Assembly: GCA_029891345.1 (NCBI GenBank)
Contig: CM057005.1
Coordinates: 68,581,760-68,645,759 of the forward strand
DNA length: 64,000 nt
Source of the DNA: Dryococelus australis
Taxonomy: Eukaryota; Arthropoda; Insecta; Phasmatodea; Phasmatidae
Direction: 5' to 3'
The notes beneath the pieces are model-generated. The model was given only the letters and a program-made list of their open reading frames with translations, had not been told where the DNA came from and ran no database searches. The position numbers and the translations under genes are program-made. Every line of letters starts with the position of its first letter. Position 1 is the stretch's first letter. Of this stretch, positions 1-10,952 are shown in pieces.

Positions 1-185
1 AGATTTGTAAAGAAAAAAATAAATCAGATGAGCAGGCTATTAGTTCACAAAAAATACTATTCAACTGAAGATATAATTGAATCTAACAAAAAAATGTCTG
101 CTGGAAAAAAAACAAGAAATACATAAAATGAAGTGTTAAATATTGCCTGCCACCATAGAGTATTCAGTTTATACAAGGAGGCTCT

Positions 186-400
186 CGGCTCTAATTCCGG
201 CTAAGGCATGGTGAATTGTAATATATACTTTGTGGGTTTGATTCCCTGCTAAGACATGGTTGATATGAGCAGGGTTCAAATTCCACTTAGATCATGTACG
301 ATTTTAATCTTTTTTGTCACTTTCAGTGCCGGCTAGATATGACTGTAATTTATAGATTCAGGCTTCGATTCCCAGTTAGGTCTTGTATGATATTAGATAG
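186..400 (+). repeat. Tandem degenerate tRNA-B-box-like units
   Basis: Four spaced copies resemble the second half of a tRNA gene: around 187, 234 (GGGTTTGATTCC), 272 (GGGTTCAAATTCC) and 359 (GGCTTCGATTCC). Each is followed by a GCTAAGACATGG-like string. The core resembles an RNA polymerase III B box (GGTTCGANTCC). No A box or cloverleaf is visible, so this is probably a decayed array of tRNA-derived SINE pieces rather than tRNA genes. Confidence 0.35.
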
Positions 401-833
401 TTTGTAAGTCAGTAATTGTTAACCACATTAACTGAAAGAATTAATCAATTAAATATAAATTTACAAATAAATGATAGTAAAAACAGGAATTCGGTAAAAG
501 AGGTTTGAATCATAGCATTAAACTGATTTCACCTTGTAATATGAAAAGTTCCTATTATTATGACAATTGTTTGTGTAAGAAATCATTAAATATGAACGTA
601 ATTCAAACCTAATGCTTAAAACCGAACATTTACACGTTAAATTCAGATATAAGCACTAAAATTCAGTATATTCCACACTAAAAATCCTAAAATGTGTAAA
701 CTAGTTTTAATATACATTGAAATAGTTTAAAATTCAATTAAAATATCTTAAAACATGTTATTGATCTGTTTCATATACATTTTAGGCAAATAGCATTAAT
801 TTTAATTTTTGCGACAAGGGAGGCTGGCGAGTG
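401..833. other. AT-rich spacer, nothing recognised
   Basis: No coding frame, terminal repeat or known motif was found. It lies directly upstream of the promoter at 834 and could hold control elements. Confidence 0.4.
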
Positions 834-896
834 TATAAATAGGGGTATGCACCCACTGGAGCTCATTTGCTGCTGTGACTTAATGGGGTTAAGACC
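834..896 (+). promoter_or_regulatory. TATA + initiator + DPE core promoter
   Basis: TATAAATA lies at 834-841. TCATTT at 863-868 fits the insect initiator TCAKTY with its A at 865, 31 bases after the first T of the TATA box. AGACC at 892-896 is exactly +28 to +32 and fits the downstream promoter element RGWYV. Three elements in correct register make this a strong RNA polymerase II start site. It may belong to a solo LTR or to a cellular gene. Confidence 0.6.
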
Positions 897-1326
897 TCCT
901 CTATCCTCCAGTGTGTGAAAGTATACCGACCTTCAGCCTTGTGAACCAGTCCACAGTGTTAGGGTATCTAGTTCAAGGCTATCGGCCACCCTCTCGCTGT
1001 TTACCCTTGTCTGTCTGTTCCACAACGGGACTTTGTGACCAAGGGACCCACTCACCCATCACTTCTGCCATGACGGTGACAGCAACCCTCCTCGCCTACC
1101 GGAGAAGTCACTCGCAGAACTCACTTGGGACTGCGAATGCCCGATCGCTTGCTAGTCTTTCGGGGTAGGCTCCCACAGAGCTCTCGAGGGTATTGCGAGC
1201 ACCTTGCTGCTGACCTGTTGGGGCAGGAGTCTCCACGCTCATCTGATGGAGTGGTCTACCTTTCAGCTCGTCTAACCTGGGTTTGGGCCTTGTTCCATAA
1301 CCACCATCTTTGCTACAAGAGCTTAA
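865..1326 (+). other. GC-rich transcribed leader, possible first exon
   Basis: Downstream of the predicted start, base composition jumps from AT-rich to GC-balanced. This lasts until 1326, where A|GTAAGT (1327-1332) is a good 5' splice donor, and AT-rich sequence resumes at once. Short open frames exist (911-1168, 1125-1379) but neither starts convincingly nor shows a domain. The likely reading is a noncoding first exon of an unknown transcript, or an LTR with its U5 and leader. Confidence 0.35.
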
Positions 1327-1453
1327 GTAAGTTAATAATTTTTAATGTAAAAATTTTGTGTTTTTGGTATTTCGTTTAAAAATTTTCACATTTTCTTTAA
1401 ACATTGAGTAAATTGTATGAATTTCATTTGTCTTTTTAAAAAGTTGAATTATG

Positions 1454-1735
1454 TGTCTTTGAATTCATAAAACAAGTCTTTGAAATTGTAAAACAAGTCT
1501 TTAGAATTGTTAAACTTTTTATTAAATTGAATGATTGGTCTTCGAATTCGTAAAACCAGTCTTTAAAATTGCAAAACTTTTTATCAAATTGAATGATTGG
1601 TCTTTGAATTCATAAAACAAGTCTTTAAAGTCATAAATTTTTTTATAATATTGTATAATTGGTCTTTGAAATTGTAAAAAAGTCTTTGTAATTGTAAAAC
1701 AAATCTTAGAAATTGTAAAATAAAGTCTTTAAAAT
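1454..1735 (+). repeat. Minisatellite with 21-bp units
   Basis: Units such as GTCTTTGAATTCATAAAACA plus A at 1454-1474, followed by a near-copy at 1475-1495, repeat with drift to about 1735. Longer super-units containing TTGAATGATTG appear at about 1530 and 1590. No coding role is visible. Confidence 0.75.
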
Positions 1736-1754
1736 CATCCATTCATATGCATGG

Positions 1755-2330
1755 ATGACTGTGAGTGTGAGTGCAGGGGAAAGGATATCAAATGCAATTC
1801 CCGATGTAATTTTTATGCACATTTAGTTTATTTAGCAGAGTTGAGAAGGATATACAGGTGGACCACCAGTAGTAGCTACTGCACTATATGGAATAAGGCA
1901 GTGTCAATAACACATACCTGCTTCTCTTTTCACAGTTTAAATATTCCCAAAGTATGTGAAAAATCTATCGCTGATTACTCTGAGAAATATTGGTTAGGTA
2001 GGTGTGAGTGAGAGTGCATGACTACGAGTATGAGTGCAGAGGAAAGGTGAGAAAATTTAACTCAAGATGTAATTTTTATGTACATTTCAGTTTATTTAGT
2101 AGAGTTGAGAGGGATATACAGGTGAACAGCCAGTAGTAGCTATAGCACTATATGGAATAAGGCAGTGTCAATAACACATACCTGCCCATCTTTTCACTGT
2201 TTAAATAATCGCAAAGTATGTGACAAATCATCTAGAATATATTGCTGATTACTCTGAGAAATTTTGGTTAGGTAGGTGTGAGTGATAGTGCATGATTGCG
2301 AGTGTGAGTGCAAGGGAATGGTGATAAAAA
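1755..2330 (+). repeat. Tandem duplication, unit about 265-275 bp
   Basis: Unit 1 (1755-2017) and unit 2 (2018-2291) share nearly the whole sequence, including GGATATACAGGTG, CACTATATGGAATAAGGCAG and GGTTAGGTAGGTGTGAGTGA. A third copy begins at 2292 and breaks off near 2330. Unit 1 is open in one frame (1751-2011) but unit 2 is not, so this is not a conserved gene. Confidence 0.8.
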
Positions 2331-3651
2331 TTTTACTTAGTTTTACATTTTTTAAAGAAATATTTAAGGGAGGGATGCTTTGTATGAGGTATAAACTTTG
2401 GAATGGCTAAAAAAAAGGGAGAACTACGCCGCTCACGCCAAGCATGAGTGGGAGATGCATAATCTCAGTTCCTAGGCTTGTTGAGAATGATTTGACTGGA
2501 GAAGGATGTGTGAGATGATGGTTATATGACCCTTGAGTATTTCTAATGTGTAAAATGTTTTTGATGTGTATGTAACGGGGTGGATTGGGTATTTAAGTTA
2601 ATTTTAAGACATTTCATTTTAAAAGTTGTTCGGTAACTGCAAGTATGACATAAAGTGATAGTTGAATAGTATTTTTTTTTAATATTTACTTTTACTAGTG
2701 TTGTTCAATTGGTATTTCTATAATTTTTATTATCCAGTGTGTTGCTCCCTCACTAAAAACATTTAGACAACATTCATTATAAAATTTATGAAAATCTGTC
2801 ATTGACAGTGTAAACTAATTTTTAAAGCATAAATGATTTTTATGGTGTACCCGAGAACATATTTTTTGATGGTGTAGTATTGATAAAAAAAATTTTTACT
2901 CTGTAATATTCAAAGATTAAAAATGAAGGACACTTAAGATGTAAATTTGTTTTCTCACAAAAATAACATTTAAACTAGGCTTAAAATTAAAATTTTGTGA
3001 AAGACAAGGGCGAGACAAGTCGCAAAGCGCGGCCAATTTTATACTGGAGACGGGGCTGAAGGGGAAGTTGTAAGAGGGATGGGGTTGGAGGGGAAGTGCC
3101 AACTTTTTCCCCTCCCCCAGTTCATCACAGAGATGGTTGCAGTGTCTATGCAATGAGTTGTTGGAGGAGGAAAGGAAGAATGTCGAGCAGGTGCAGGAGG
3201 GGGAGAGTGACCAGATGGTGACACATGTGGGCACTAGCAGTAGGTTACTGAACTATTTTTCCCATTCTCTCGTCTAGTCAGCTCTGCGCACGGACCGGCC
3301 TGGCTTGTTCCATGCTCACATCTTACACTCTTCACCCTCACTGTGCGCATGGCCCATCGGACAGTCGAGACCTTGCCCCGTCTATTCCCTATTGTGTTTT
3401 GTTTCTCCTCGGCTGCTAGCTACCTGCCTCTCATCCACATTTTAAAGTATTTTGAACTTGCTACCTTTTTAGTCACAGCTTTCGCTCCTGTCTTTCCCCA
3501 ACAAACATAAGATTTAAAAATAGGAAAAACATTTTGCCCTGTTTTCTAGGATGTTAATAATACATTTATGTTTTTAGTTATACTGTGTCTGTGTGTGTCT
3601 CTGTGTGTGCGTTATTAAGAGTGTTTTTTTCAGAAGCACGAGGCACCTAAT
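2331..3651. other. Unassigned spacer with one shared repeat fragment
   Basis: AT-rich to 2990. From 3000 to 3250 there is GC-richer DNA whose reverse strand contains CGCGCTTTGCGACTTGTCTC. A closely similar string (CGCGCTTTACGACCTGTCTC) lies on the plus strand near 17996, so this is a dispersed repeat. A (TG)n-rich stretch occupies about 3584-3612. No gene is supported. Confidence 0.4.
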
Positions 3652-4252
3652 ATGTTTTTATTTTACTGTGGTGTTTTAACCTTTATATTGGGGAAACTAA
3701 CAAAAGTTTTTAGTAGGGTGGAAATGGGTGAGCGTAAGCTATCCAGTATTGACATGTTGCTTGATGATCTTTATGTAACCGATTCCGATTCGGAATCGCA
3801 GACGGAAAGACAAACAAGCTGTCGAGACAGTGTCCCTTGGCCTAAGCCGACACAGTTAATCTTTTGGAGGATGAGTCTATTTAAGCGATTCGACCATGGA
3901 TTCGCTTACGGAAAGATTGTTTATACTCAAAGGTCAAAATGTGTCTGCTTCCCCCAAACATGAGAAGGTTGTGTTTCTGAATGATAACTTATTTCTATCA
4001 GACTCGGAAGATTCTTGTGATTCGGAGAGTGCACCAACCGTTTCACAGCTGACTTTCGAATCGGTTAGAGATATTTCGCCAAGGGAGCTAGAAAATAATT
4101 CCTTTTCCAATTTCCAAGCCTCAGTGGAAGCTTTTCCAGACCTAATGTACCAGCTATTGGCTATGGCGTTTGTGGGAAAATTAAATGATGCGTGGATACA
4201 TAATTATCAATTAGAGTCTGGCACTGATTTTTCTTGTTTTTACCAGAGGTGA
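3652..4252 (+). pseudogene. N-terminal-side fragment upstream of PolB relic
   Basis: Two overlapping open frames (3652-3963 and 3896-4252) in different phases encode acidic, serine- and aspartate-rich peptides with repeated DSDSES / SDSEDSCDSES-like patches. They precede the DNA polymerase relic on the same strand, and the frame switch suggests one ancient frame broken near 3900. I do not recognise a domain. They may be the poorly conserved N-terminal part of the polymerase or a separate small gene of the same element. Confidence 0.35.
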
Positions 4253-5050
4253 AGTACCTTTATTAAGCTTAATAATGGCTTCACCCAGGCCTATTAGAGT
4301 TTCAGTTACCATAGCAGGCAAGTACTTGAAATCCCTCATGGCGGAGGAACGCCTATGGAAACCTTTCATTTTCAAAGTAAAGCTCTCTCTGTCCTCCGTT
4401 CATCCAATGTGAGTTTAATCTATGATGATGATATCATTCCTTATCTCACTAACAGACTTGACGACTTTAGTATACATGGTTCTGGCTGGACGTACATGTG
4501 TGCCAATATCGGCCATTAACCATTGGTGCTGTGCACACTAAACTACCAAAGTTTATTGCTGATAGGAAAGCTTGTGCGATGTAGACTGCCCGGAGGGAAT
4601 CCGATTCCACTACACCGTAATAGCATCTTTGTTTCCTGCAACACAAAATGTTTGCAAAATTCCTTCATATCCAAATCCTCACGAGGTTTTGAATATCGAA
4701 TGTCTGTTGGCACCTGTAGTCATACAGGATATTCGCAAATTTGAGGAAACAATTCTATTATTATCAATGCCTACTGTGTGGTAGAAAAAGATAGCAATAT
4801 AATTGACAGAACTTGCGAAAAGGTTCGGGTTGTAGTACCCATGCATATTTCTCCTATACGCCATGACAAACAAGTAAATAATTTTTTGATTCACGCAAGT
4901 GGAAATGCAGCTCATTTGCATTTCATATGTATTAGAAATTTGTCATGACTGGTTGGTAGTCAGCTGAATAAGAAGGAAAACAAAAATTTGTTGCGAGTAT
5001 TGTCTCCAATACTTTGTTAGTGAGGAGAAACTCACAAGTCACAGTATTCT

Positions 5051-6945
5051 TTGCCAGCAACAAAAGCTGTTCGCAGTACTTTCACCACTGGGAATGACAA
5101 GTACTTGGAATTTAAAGATAACAGCAAACAGGATATATTGTGTTTCGTCGGTTGTTGCGACATAGAACATTGCCTGAAACCCATTTTCACTTGCTTGCCT
5201 AATGATGAAACAAGTAATACAACTACCACCAACAAACATATTCCATATGTTTGTAACATTTTGTTGGTTTGCTCATACAATCCGGCTTTGTCTCTGTATT
5301 TTGAGTTTTCTTTGTACCAATTAGTTGATAAATTAGCTGAACTTACATATTGGGTTGCAGGAATTTACAGCATCATTGTTACAATGAAGTCAAAAAAACC
5401 TGCTGATGAAGCTAGGTTGGCAGCTCAGAAAAGTTGTCATATTTGTAAAGAAAAGTTCGGCACAGATGATATTGTGGTCGACCATAACCATCTGATGGGC
5501 GAAATCAGAGGCCACGCACATAATAAGTTGCAACTTGAATTTCAGACTGCCCAAAAGACAAGTTGTCACTGTTTTCTATAACCTCCAGAATTATGATGCT
5601 GACTTTCTTCTAAAGCCCTTGGCTGAACGTCACGCAAAGTTACACGACGGAACCATGGTAATTGAAAATCCTGGAAAAATTAAAGTGATTGGACTGACCT
5701 TAGAGAAATACAAGTGTATCACAACACATATTCCCAATGGGATTGATTGCAATGAAAAGGCACAAAAATTTCAAGTTAAGATTTATTGATTCATTCCAAT
5801 TCCTGAGTGCCTCTCTGGAAATTTTGGCAGGTAATTTGCTACGTGTGCAATTGAGTATCACCTGCTAGATGTTTCCAGACAGCGCACGATTCGAGTTGGC
5901 AAAATGGAAGGGTGTTTTTTCTTATGATTTTGTTAAGTCACCAGACAGTCTGATGTGCAAGTGACTCCCACCAAAGGACACATTTCATAATGTGATGAGA
6001 GAAATATGTTATACACTGGGAAACACTGAGGCAGAACTTGATGTATGGCGCCAAACTTGACTCTGTTCATCACATTTTACACTTTGAGCAGAAGGCTTGG
6101 ATGGCTCTGTGCATCGAGGTTAACAATGAGAAATGTGCCTAGGCAGCACACGAATTCGAAAAATCGTTTTTATAGTTAATGAATAATTCCATTTATGAAA
6201 AAACATTGCAGAATGTCTGCTGTAAAGGGACATTAGAGTCCTTTCGAGCTATGACACGATCTGTGGAGCTGCAGAGCTGATAGGTCATCCTACATTCCAG
6301 GCACAGCAGATTATCGATGAAAACTTGGTCCCTATCGAGATGTCAGAGAGTTCCGTTGCATTCAACAAACCTTTGTACTCCGGTGTTGCCATTCTTGACC
6401 TTTCAAAATTAACCGTCTATGAATTTCACTATCAGTACATGTGTACAAAATTTCTTCCACTGGCTTTGCACCTCCTCTATTTTGACACTGATTCCCTAAT
6501 CTAATGTGTTGCTTGTGATGACATCTATAAAGTAATTACCCCACATTTAAAGGTGTGGTTTGATACATCCAACAATGTGCTCGATAACCCGCAAGGATTC
6601 CCTCACAAGAAAAATGGCCGTACCAGGGTAATGAAATATGAATATGCTGGGTGCATAATCACACACTTTGTGTGTTTATGCCCTAACCTTTATGCATACA
6701 TTGTTGTGAATGAACAATCTATATGTAAGGCAAAGGGTGAAACCTAATGTGTTACAGTCACTCAGGTACAAGGATTATCGAGATTGCAAATTGCACAAGG
6801 GTCTGGGACCCAATACCAGTTCTGTTCGCATGCTCATCAAGTCTATACCAAATGTGTAACAAAGGTAGTGTTGTCAGGTATGGATGATAAGCGGTACATT
6901 GAGGCAGATGGAATATCAACCATACCTTGGGGGCACTACAGAATA
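5051..6945 (+). pseudogene. Decayed Polinton/Maverick-type B-family DNA polymerase
   Basis: This is a relic of the protein-primed B-family DNA polymerase carried by Polinton/Maverick elements and their viral relatives. Three marks support it. A C-x2-C element followed by a DHNHL motif and RGHAHN lies at about 5430-5525. An exonuclease-side YNLQNYDADFLLKPL-like segment follows in another frame (5575-5620). The palm motif DTDS lies at 6484-6495. Near 6880-6940 a DDKRYI..DGI....GHY tail matches the usual C-terminus. Breaks are many: frameshifts near 5540 and 5790, stops between about 5790 and 6240, and a TAA at 6502-6504 just after the catalytic DTDS. It cannot make polymerase. A related element's capsid and packaging genes lie at 36.0-36.9 kb. 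Confidence 0.75.
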
Positions 6946-7167
6946 CCTGAGTACTTTTTTTTTATTTTCCTCCATATAACAGTTTCAGCACCACAAATTT
7001 ATAGACCTCCCAGCACCACAGCGGCAATTACGTCCATCTGCCACCACTACACGCACCTCCTGTTCCACATTATTTGCAGCTGTCTACAGCTGTCTGCAAC
7101 TGTTTGCAACACCTGTTGCATAACCTTCATCACTGCTACTACCTGTTTTCCTAACTGTAGGGCATGA

Positions 7168-8850
7168 CATAACTTCAGTATCAACTCTCTTGATACAAGT
7201 GTCTTCGATCCAATTTCCCTTGCCATTTTACAAACACAAAGAGGAAAATAACGTCTTCATCATTGAAATTGGGAATATTTGTGCTTGAGAGTGTGTTGCA
7301 AGCAGTCATTTGGTGTGTGTGAGTGTCTGCAAATATATTCCCAGATGTGACAACTTAAAAGAATGCCTTCAGTATGCTTCTTTATAACCTCATCAAGAAA
7401 TTGTAAATATTGTATATAGTTAGGAAAGAGACGACCTCCACATCGATATAGTTTGTAAATTATATTTTTATAATTTCTTATGTATATATTTTTGTTCTTC
7501 TTGTTTTCTAATGTAATACATGTAAGAAGATTTTGAATTGTTGTACAATATAGTAATAGTGTTAAGATGTATAAATGATGTGCATAACTTTGCAATAGAA
7601 TATTGTAAATATAGTTTTAGGTATTTTGTTGCACATAATAACTTGTTAATTATTCTCATAAAGTGTTTGAAAACATTTGGTAATTCAGTTCTTAAAATGT
7701 TTGTAAAATGTTACCCTTTTTAAAAACATTATTGTTGTAAAATATCTTTCAGTGTGCAAATGTTTGTAACATATGAATTCTCTATTAATGTTTCTTTGTA
7801 AATATTAACTTCTTTGAATCATACAGTCTTTGATAAATGTTAGTTGCATATGTTAACTTGTTGTTGATCATAAAGTGTTTGATAAAATTTTTTTTGTAAA
7901 TTGTATCATTTTGTGTGGCATTGTAAATATTTACCTTATAACGATGATTTGGAAAAGAATATTTTATAATAACATTTCTTCACGTTAAAATGAATAGTGT
8001 GAGTTGTTATTTTTTTTAAATACCTTATGTCACTAACTTTTTTCAATAATATCTAAACTTTGATGGTAACAGACTAATGATCTGCCATGAAAGAACCCTG
8101 TGCTGGAATGAATAAGTATTTCCAAATAAACAAGCCAGCAGGTAAAACCTTCGTCCACTCAGACTGCTTAAATTCAATGTTGGTGTAGGAGACACGAAGC
8201 CCTGTTGGCCAACTTTTATGACATCCCAAGGGGACATATTGAAAGCGAGCCCCGAATACCTTTACAGAGGCAGGTACAAAAAGACCTCTGACCGTCCTTG
8301 CCTACAAGAAAGTTTCTCCAGCTAAAACTTTTATGTCTGCTCTGAACAGAGTCCAGCAAACATTAAATATTTAAAAAACAAATTCATTTTACATACACAC
8401 ATATTACAGCTCTTCAAGATCCATCACGATGATGCCTGGTAAAGAAATAAACACTAAAATTAATATATTTAAAGCCTTTTTTAAAATAAAAAATAAAATT
8501 CAACTCTGTCTTAAACATGAATTATTATTCTTTCTAGAGTCTGACCTATGATTCGATGCAAGTTGATTATTTTGAAACTCGTTCACAGTATTCATAAACT
8601 ATAGTGTAAAATATTATGAGTTTTTTTTTTTAATTTATAGGGAAAGAATATACATTTTCATGTGATAGTGCATTTATTGTGTAAACCCAGTTTGTGTTTG
8701 GTATGATTTTCAAATCGCACTTGTGTTAACAAACTCGCTCTATTTACTAGAATTTATGGAAAAAAATTATAGTACATACATTATTTTTTAAATAATTGAC
8801 TTTTACACATTCATGTACTTGTAGGACGAATCAAATCGTTAATAGCAGGG
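7168..8850. other. AT-rich spacer with TTGTAAA-type simple repeats
   Basis: From about 7500 to 7970 the sequence is a degenerate series of TTTGTAAA, TTGTAAATA and GTGTTTGA(T/A)AA strings, suggesting an old, eroded simple array. From 8040 to 8330 it is less AT-rich but has no convincing reading frame. Nothing else was identified. Confidence 0.4.
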
Positions 8851-8913
8851 GAATAGGTTCTATCAGTAGTAACTTTCAACTTAGTTGCCCTTAAGCTGTC
8901 GACCGCACTGAGG

Positions 8914-8978
8914 TATATAAGCAAGCACACCTCATACGATACATTCATTCATCAAGTGACCTCCTCGGTACATGGACG
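8914..8978 (+). promoter_or_regulatory. Core promoter, first tandem copy
   Basis: TATATAAG is at 8914-8921. The initiator TCATTC is at 8945-8950 with its A at 8947. GGACG at 8974-8978 is +28 to +32 and fits the DPE consensus RGWYV. The copy is followed by a second complete set 81 bases downstream. Confidence 0.6.
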
Positions 8979-8994
8979 TCGGCCATGCTCCACG

Positions 8995-9059
8995 TATATA
9001 AGCAGGTACACCTCATACGATCCACTCATTCATCAAGTGACCTCCGAGGTGGACAGATG
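8995..9059 (+). promoter_or_regulatory. Core promoter, second tandem copy
   Basis: TATATAAG is at 8995-9002, TCATTC at 9026-9031 (A at 9028), and AGATG at 9055-9059 in the +28 DPE position. The flanking text CACCTCATACGAT(A/C)CA and CATCAAGTGACCTCC is shared with the first copy. This is therefore a tandem duplication of an entire promoter, not chance. Confidence 0.6.
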
Positions 9060-9660
9060 CATTGTCGGGGAGCTTCTGGAGCCATTTCATTATGTGTTTA
9101 ATTTGGAAACATTCATTTTGTTTAAAATTTCAGAATTGAAGTCTATAATCAAACAGTGATTCACTGAGCTTGTAATCCGGCAGATGTGTTTTGGGAGAGG
9201 TGCAATTTTATTATGCATGTTTATCAATTAATTTCTTTTTACATGTGGATTACATTTCTTAAGTTCCTACTTGCCAGTCTCACAAGCAGACAGACGTGTA
9301 AAGTATGTGCGCGAGGCATCATATATGCCTTGTTCGTTTAATTTGTAGGGGCATTTTGCTATATATCATTAATTCCATACTCACATGATTGTGTTATACT
9401 TCTCTCTTGTGTAAATTATATTTCTAAGCTCGGAGTAGTAAAATCAAATTACTTTTAATTCCATACTGGAGAGTCACCTGATTGCACTTATTATTTACGC
9501 AGTCGTTTAAAATTTGCGATTCGATGTATGTAATTGATTCAAATGTAGAACACTCTGAAATTCTCTAATGTTTAATTACATATGGAAACAGTCGTCGTCT
9601 ATTTAATTCCACCACTATCTACTAGTAATATCCTCTAAAAAAAAACAACATTTACTCTTA
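9060..9660. other. Unassigned downstream of the tandem promoters
   Basis: A short open frame continues to 9159 without a recognisable domain. The rest is AT-rich with no gene. It may be the body of the same element as the neighbouring promoter-bearing repeat. Confidence 0.3.
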
Positions 9661-10115
9661 GGCCACTCTTAGAAATCGTTTAAACACTTTAAAATTCGCT
9701 CATGTGTAAAATATATCCGTAAAAATCGCCTATCTACCACCAATATCCCTACAAATACATCAAAATTAGAAAACATAAGAATAATTACTCATAGCACACT
9801 CTTGCACTCAACTCAACACCTATATAACACATTGCAACCCACCACTCTGGTCAGTCGCCTCTAGGACACCACAGCATCAACATCGTACAGAGCTCCCCAC
9901 AAAAGGAAAGAAAGTAGTACAACACAAAATTCAAGAAAAAATTTAACTCTTTCAATACATTTAACCCTTTCAATAAATTATCCCTTTAATAAAATTTAGC
10001 CCTTTAAAATTGATTAACCCTTTCAATCAATTTAATTAACCCTTTGATATCAAATTAATTAGGCCAATCAAATAGGTGGCATCCCCTTTGATCTAGAACC
10101 CACCCGCCCCTACTA
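9661..10115 (+). repeat. Promoter-bearing repeat family B, copy 1
   Basis: It contains TATATAAC (9821-9828) and the initiator TCAGTC (9851-9856, A at 9853), then CATCGTACAGAGCTCC. About 100 bases of TTAACCCTTTCAAT-type units follow (about 9940-10050), and the copy ends near CCCCTACTACT (10108). The inverted copy at 14640-15150 shares the promoter and the tail. An LTR-like or promoter-carrying nonautonomous element is likely; no coding sequence is present. Confidence 0.6.
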
Positions 10116-10220
10116 CTGGTGACCACCCCTAATTGGCGACCTGTCAAAAAGCTATACTGTAGTTTCAATAAGTGTTTACTAGATTGTACGAGATTCTCTC
10201 GCTTTCTCTCTCTTTTTCTA

Positions 10221-10500
10221 AAGGTTGTTCGCAATAAAGTGAGCACTTTTGAAATCAATATTAGAAAATAGTCACTGTCCCTGCCTGCATCTTATTTTAA
10301 CGGGCGCCCTGAGTGACATGAGGCAAGTAAAGTTGGTAACGATGGAAGGAAAGTAGTTCCCTCCTTAACGTCGAAAAAAAGTTCTAATGTAACCATTTGT
10401 GATAATGTAAAATTATTTTTTTCGCTTTCTCTATTTTTTTTAATGCATCGAAGTGTAAATATGAGCATGTTTGCAAAATATTTACCTTTGTTATATGTGC
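10221..10500 (+). mobile_element. Truncated MITE, TIR family GGCTGTTCACGGTAAAGTGA
   Basis: The left terminal repeat AAGGTTGTTCGCAATAAAGT is followed by internal sequence (CTGCATCTTATTTTAACGGG, GTAACCATTTGTGATAAT) that closely matches the complete copy at 35225-35646. The right terminal repeat is missing. The match fades near 10500, where a GC-rich repeat begins. Confidence 0.65.
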
Positions 10501-10509
10501 ATTACTAGT

Positions 10510-10945
10510 TCAGTCGTGCATGGTGTGTCAGGGAACGAATGACTGGATCACACAAGGGCCGAGGTGTTGTAAGAGGCGACTCTTACCTAGGCGAATGGGT
10601 TAGATTCATGGTGGGGCCACCCCCGGATTTTCGCGTGTGGGAATCGAGCTGGGCGATGCCACTGGTCGATGGGTTTTCTCGGGGTTCTCCCGTTTGCCCC
10701 GCCCATTCATTCCGGCGCAGCTCCATGCTCACCTCAATCACCTCATCGACTCTCAAGACCTCGCTGTTACGTGCCACCACACACTCTTCACGCATTCGGC
10801 GGGGACTCCCAGCTGAATTCCTCCGGGTCACACACAGGTCGTTATGCAGCGTTGGTCGTTGCGTTCTGGAGCAGAAGAAGGTCCAATTGAGGCAAACATC
10901 ACTCTTGTTACACCAGCGCAAAAAAAAAGACAGTAAAACGCTCAA
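10510..10945 (+). repeat. GC-rich dispersed repeat ending in an A-run
   Basis: This is a sharply bounded GC-rich block with TTCTCGGGGTTCTCCCGTTT (10675 on) and CAGCTGAATTCCTCCGGGTC (10811 on), ending at an A-run at 10920-10928. That layout is typical of a retroposed SINE or a LINE 3' end in insects. Open frames on both strands (10539-10952 plus, 10583-10945 minus) show no domain and are probably incidental to high GC. Confidence 0.4.
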
Positions 10946-10952
10946 CCCATAG

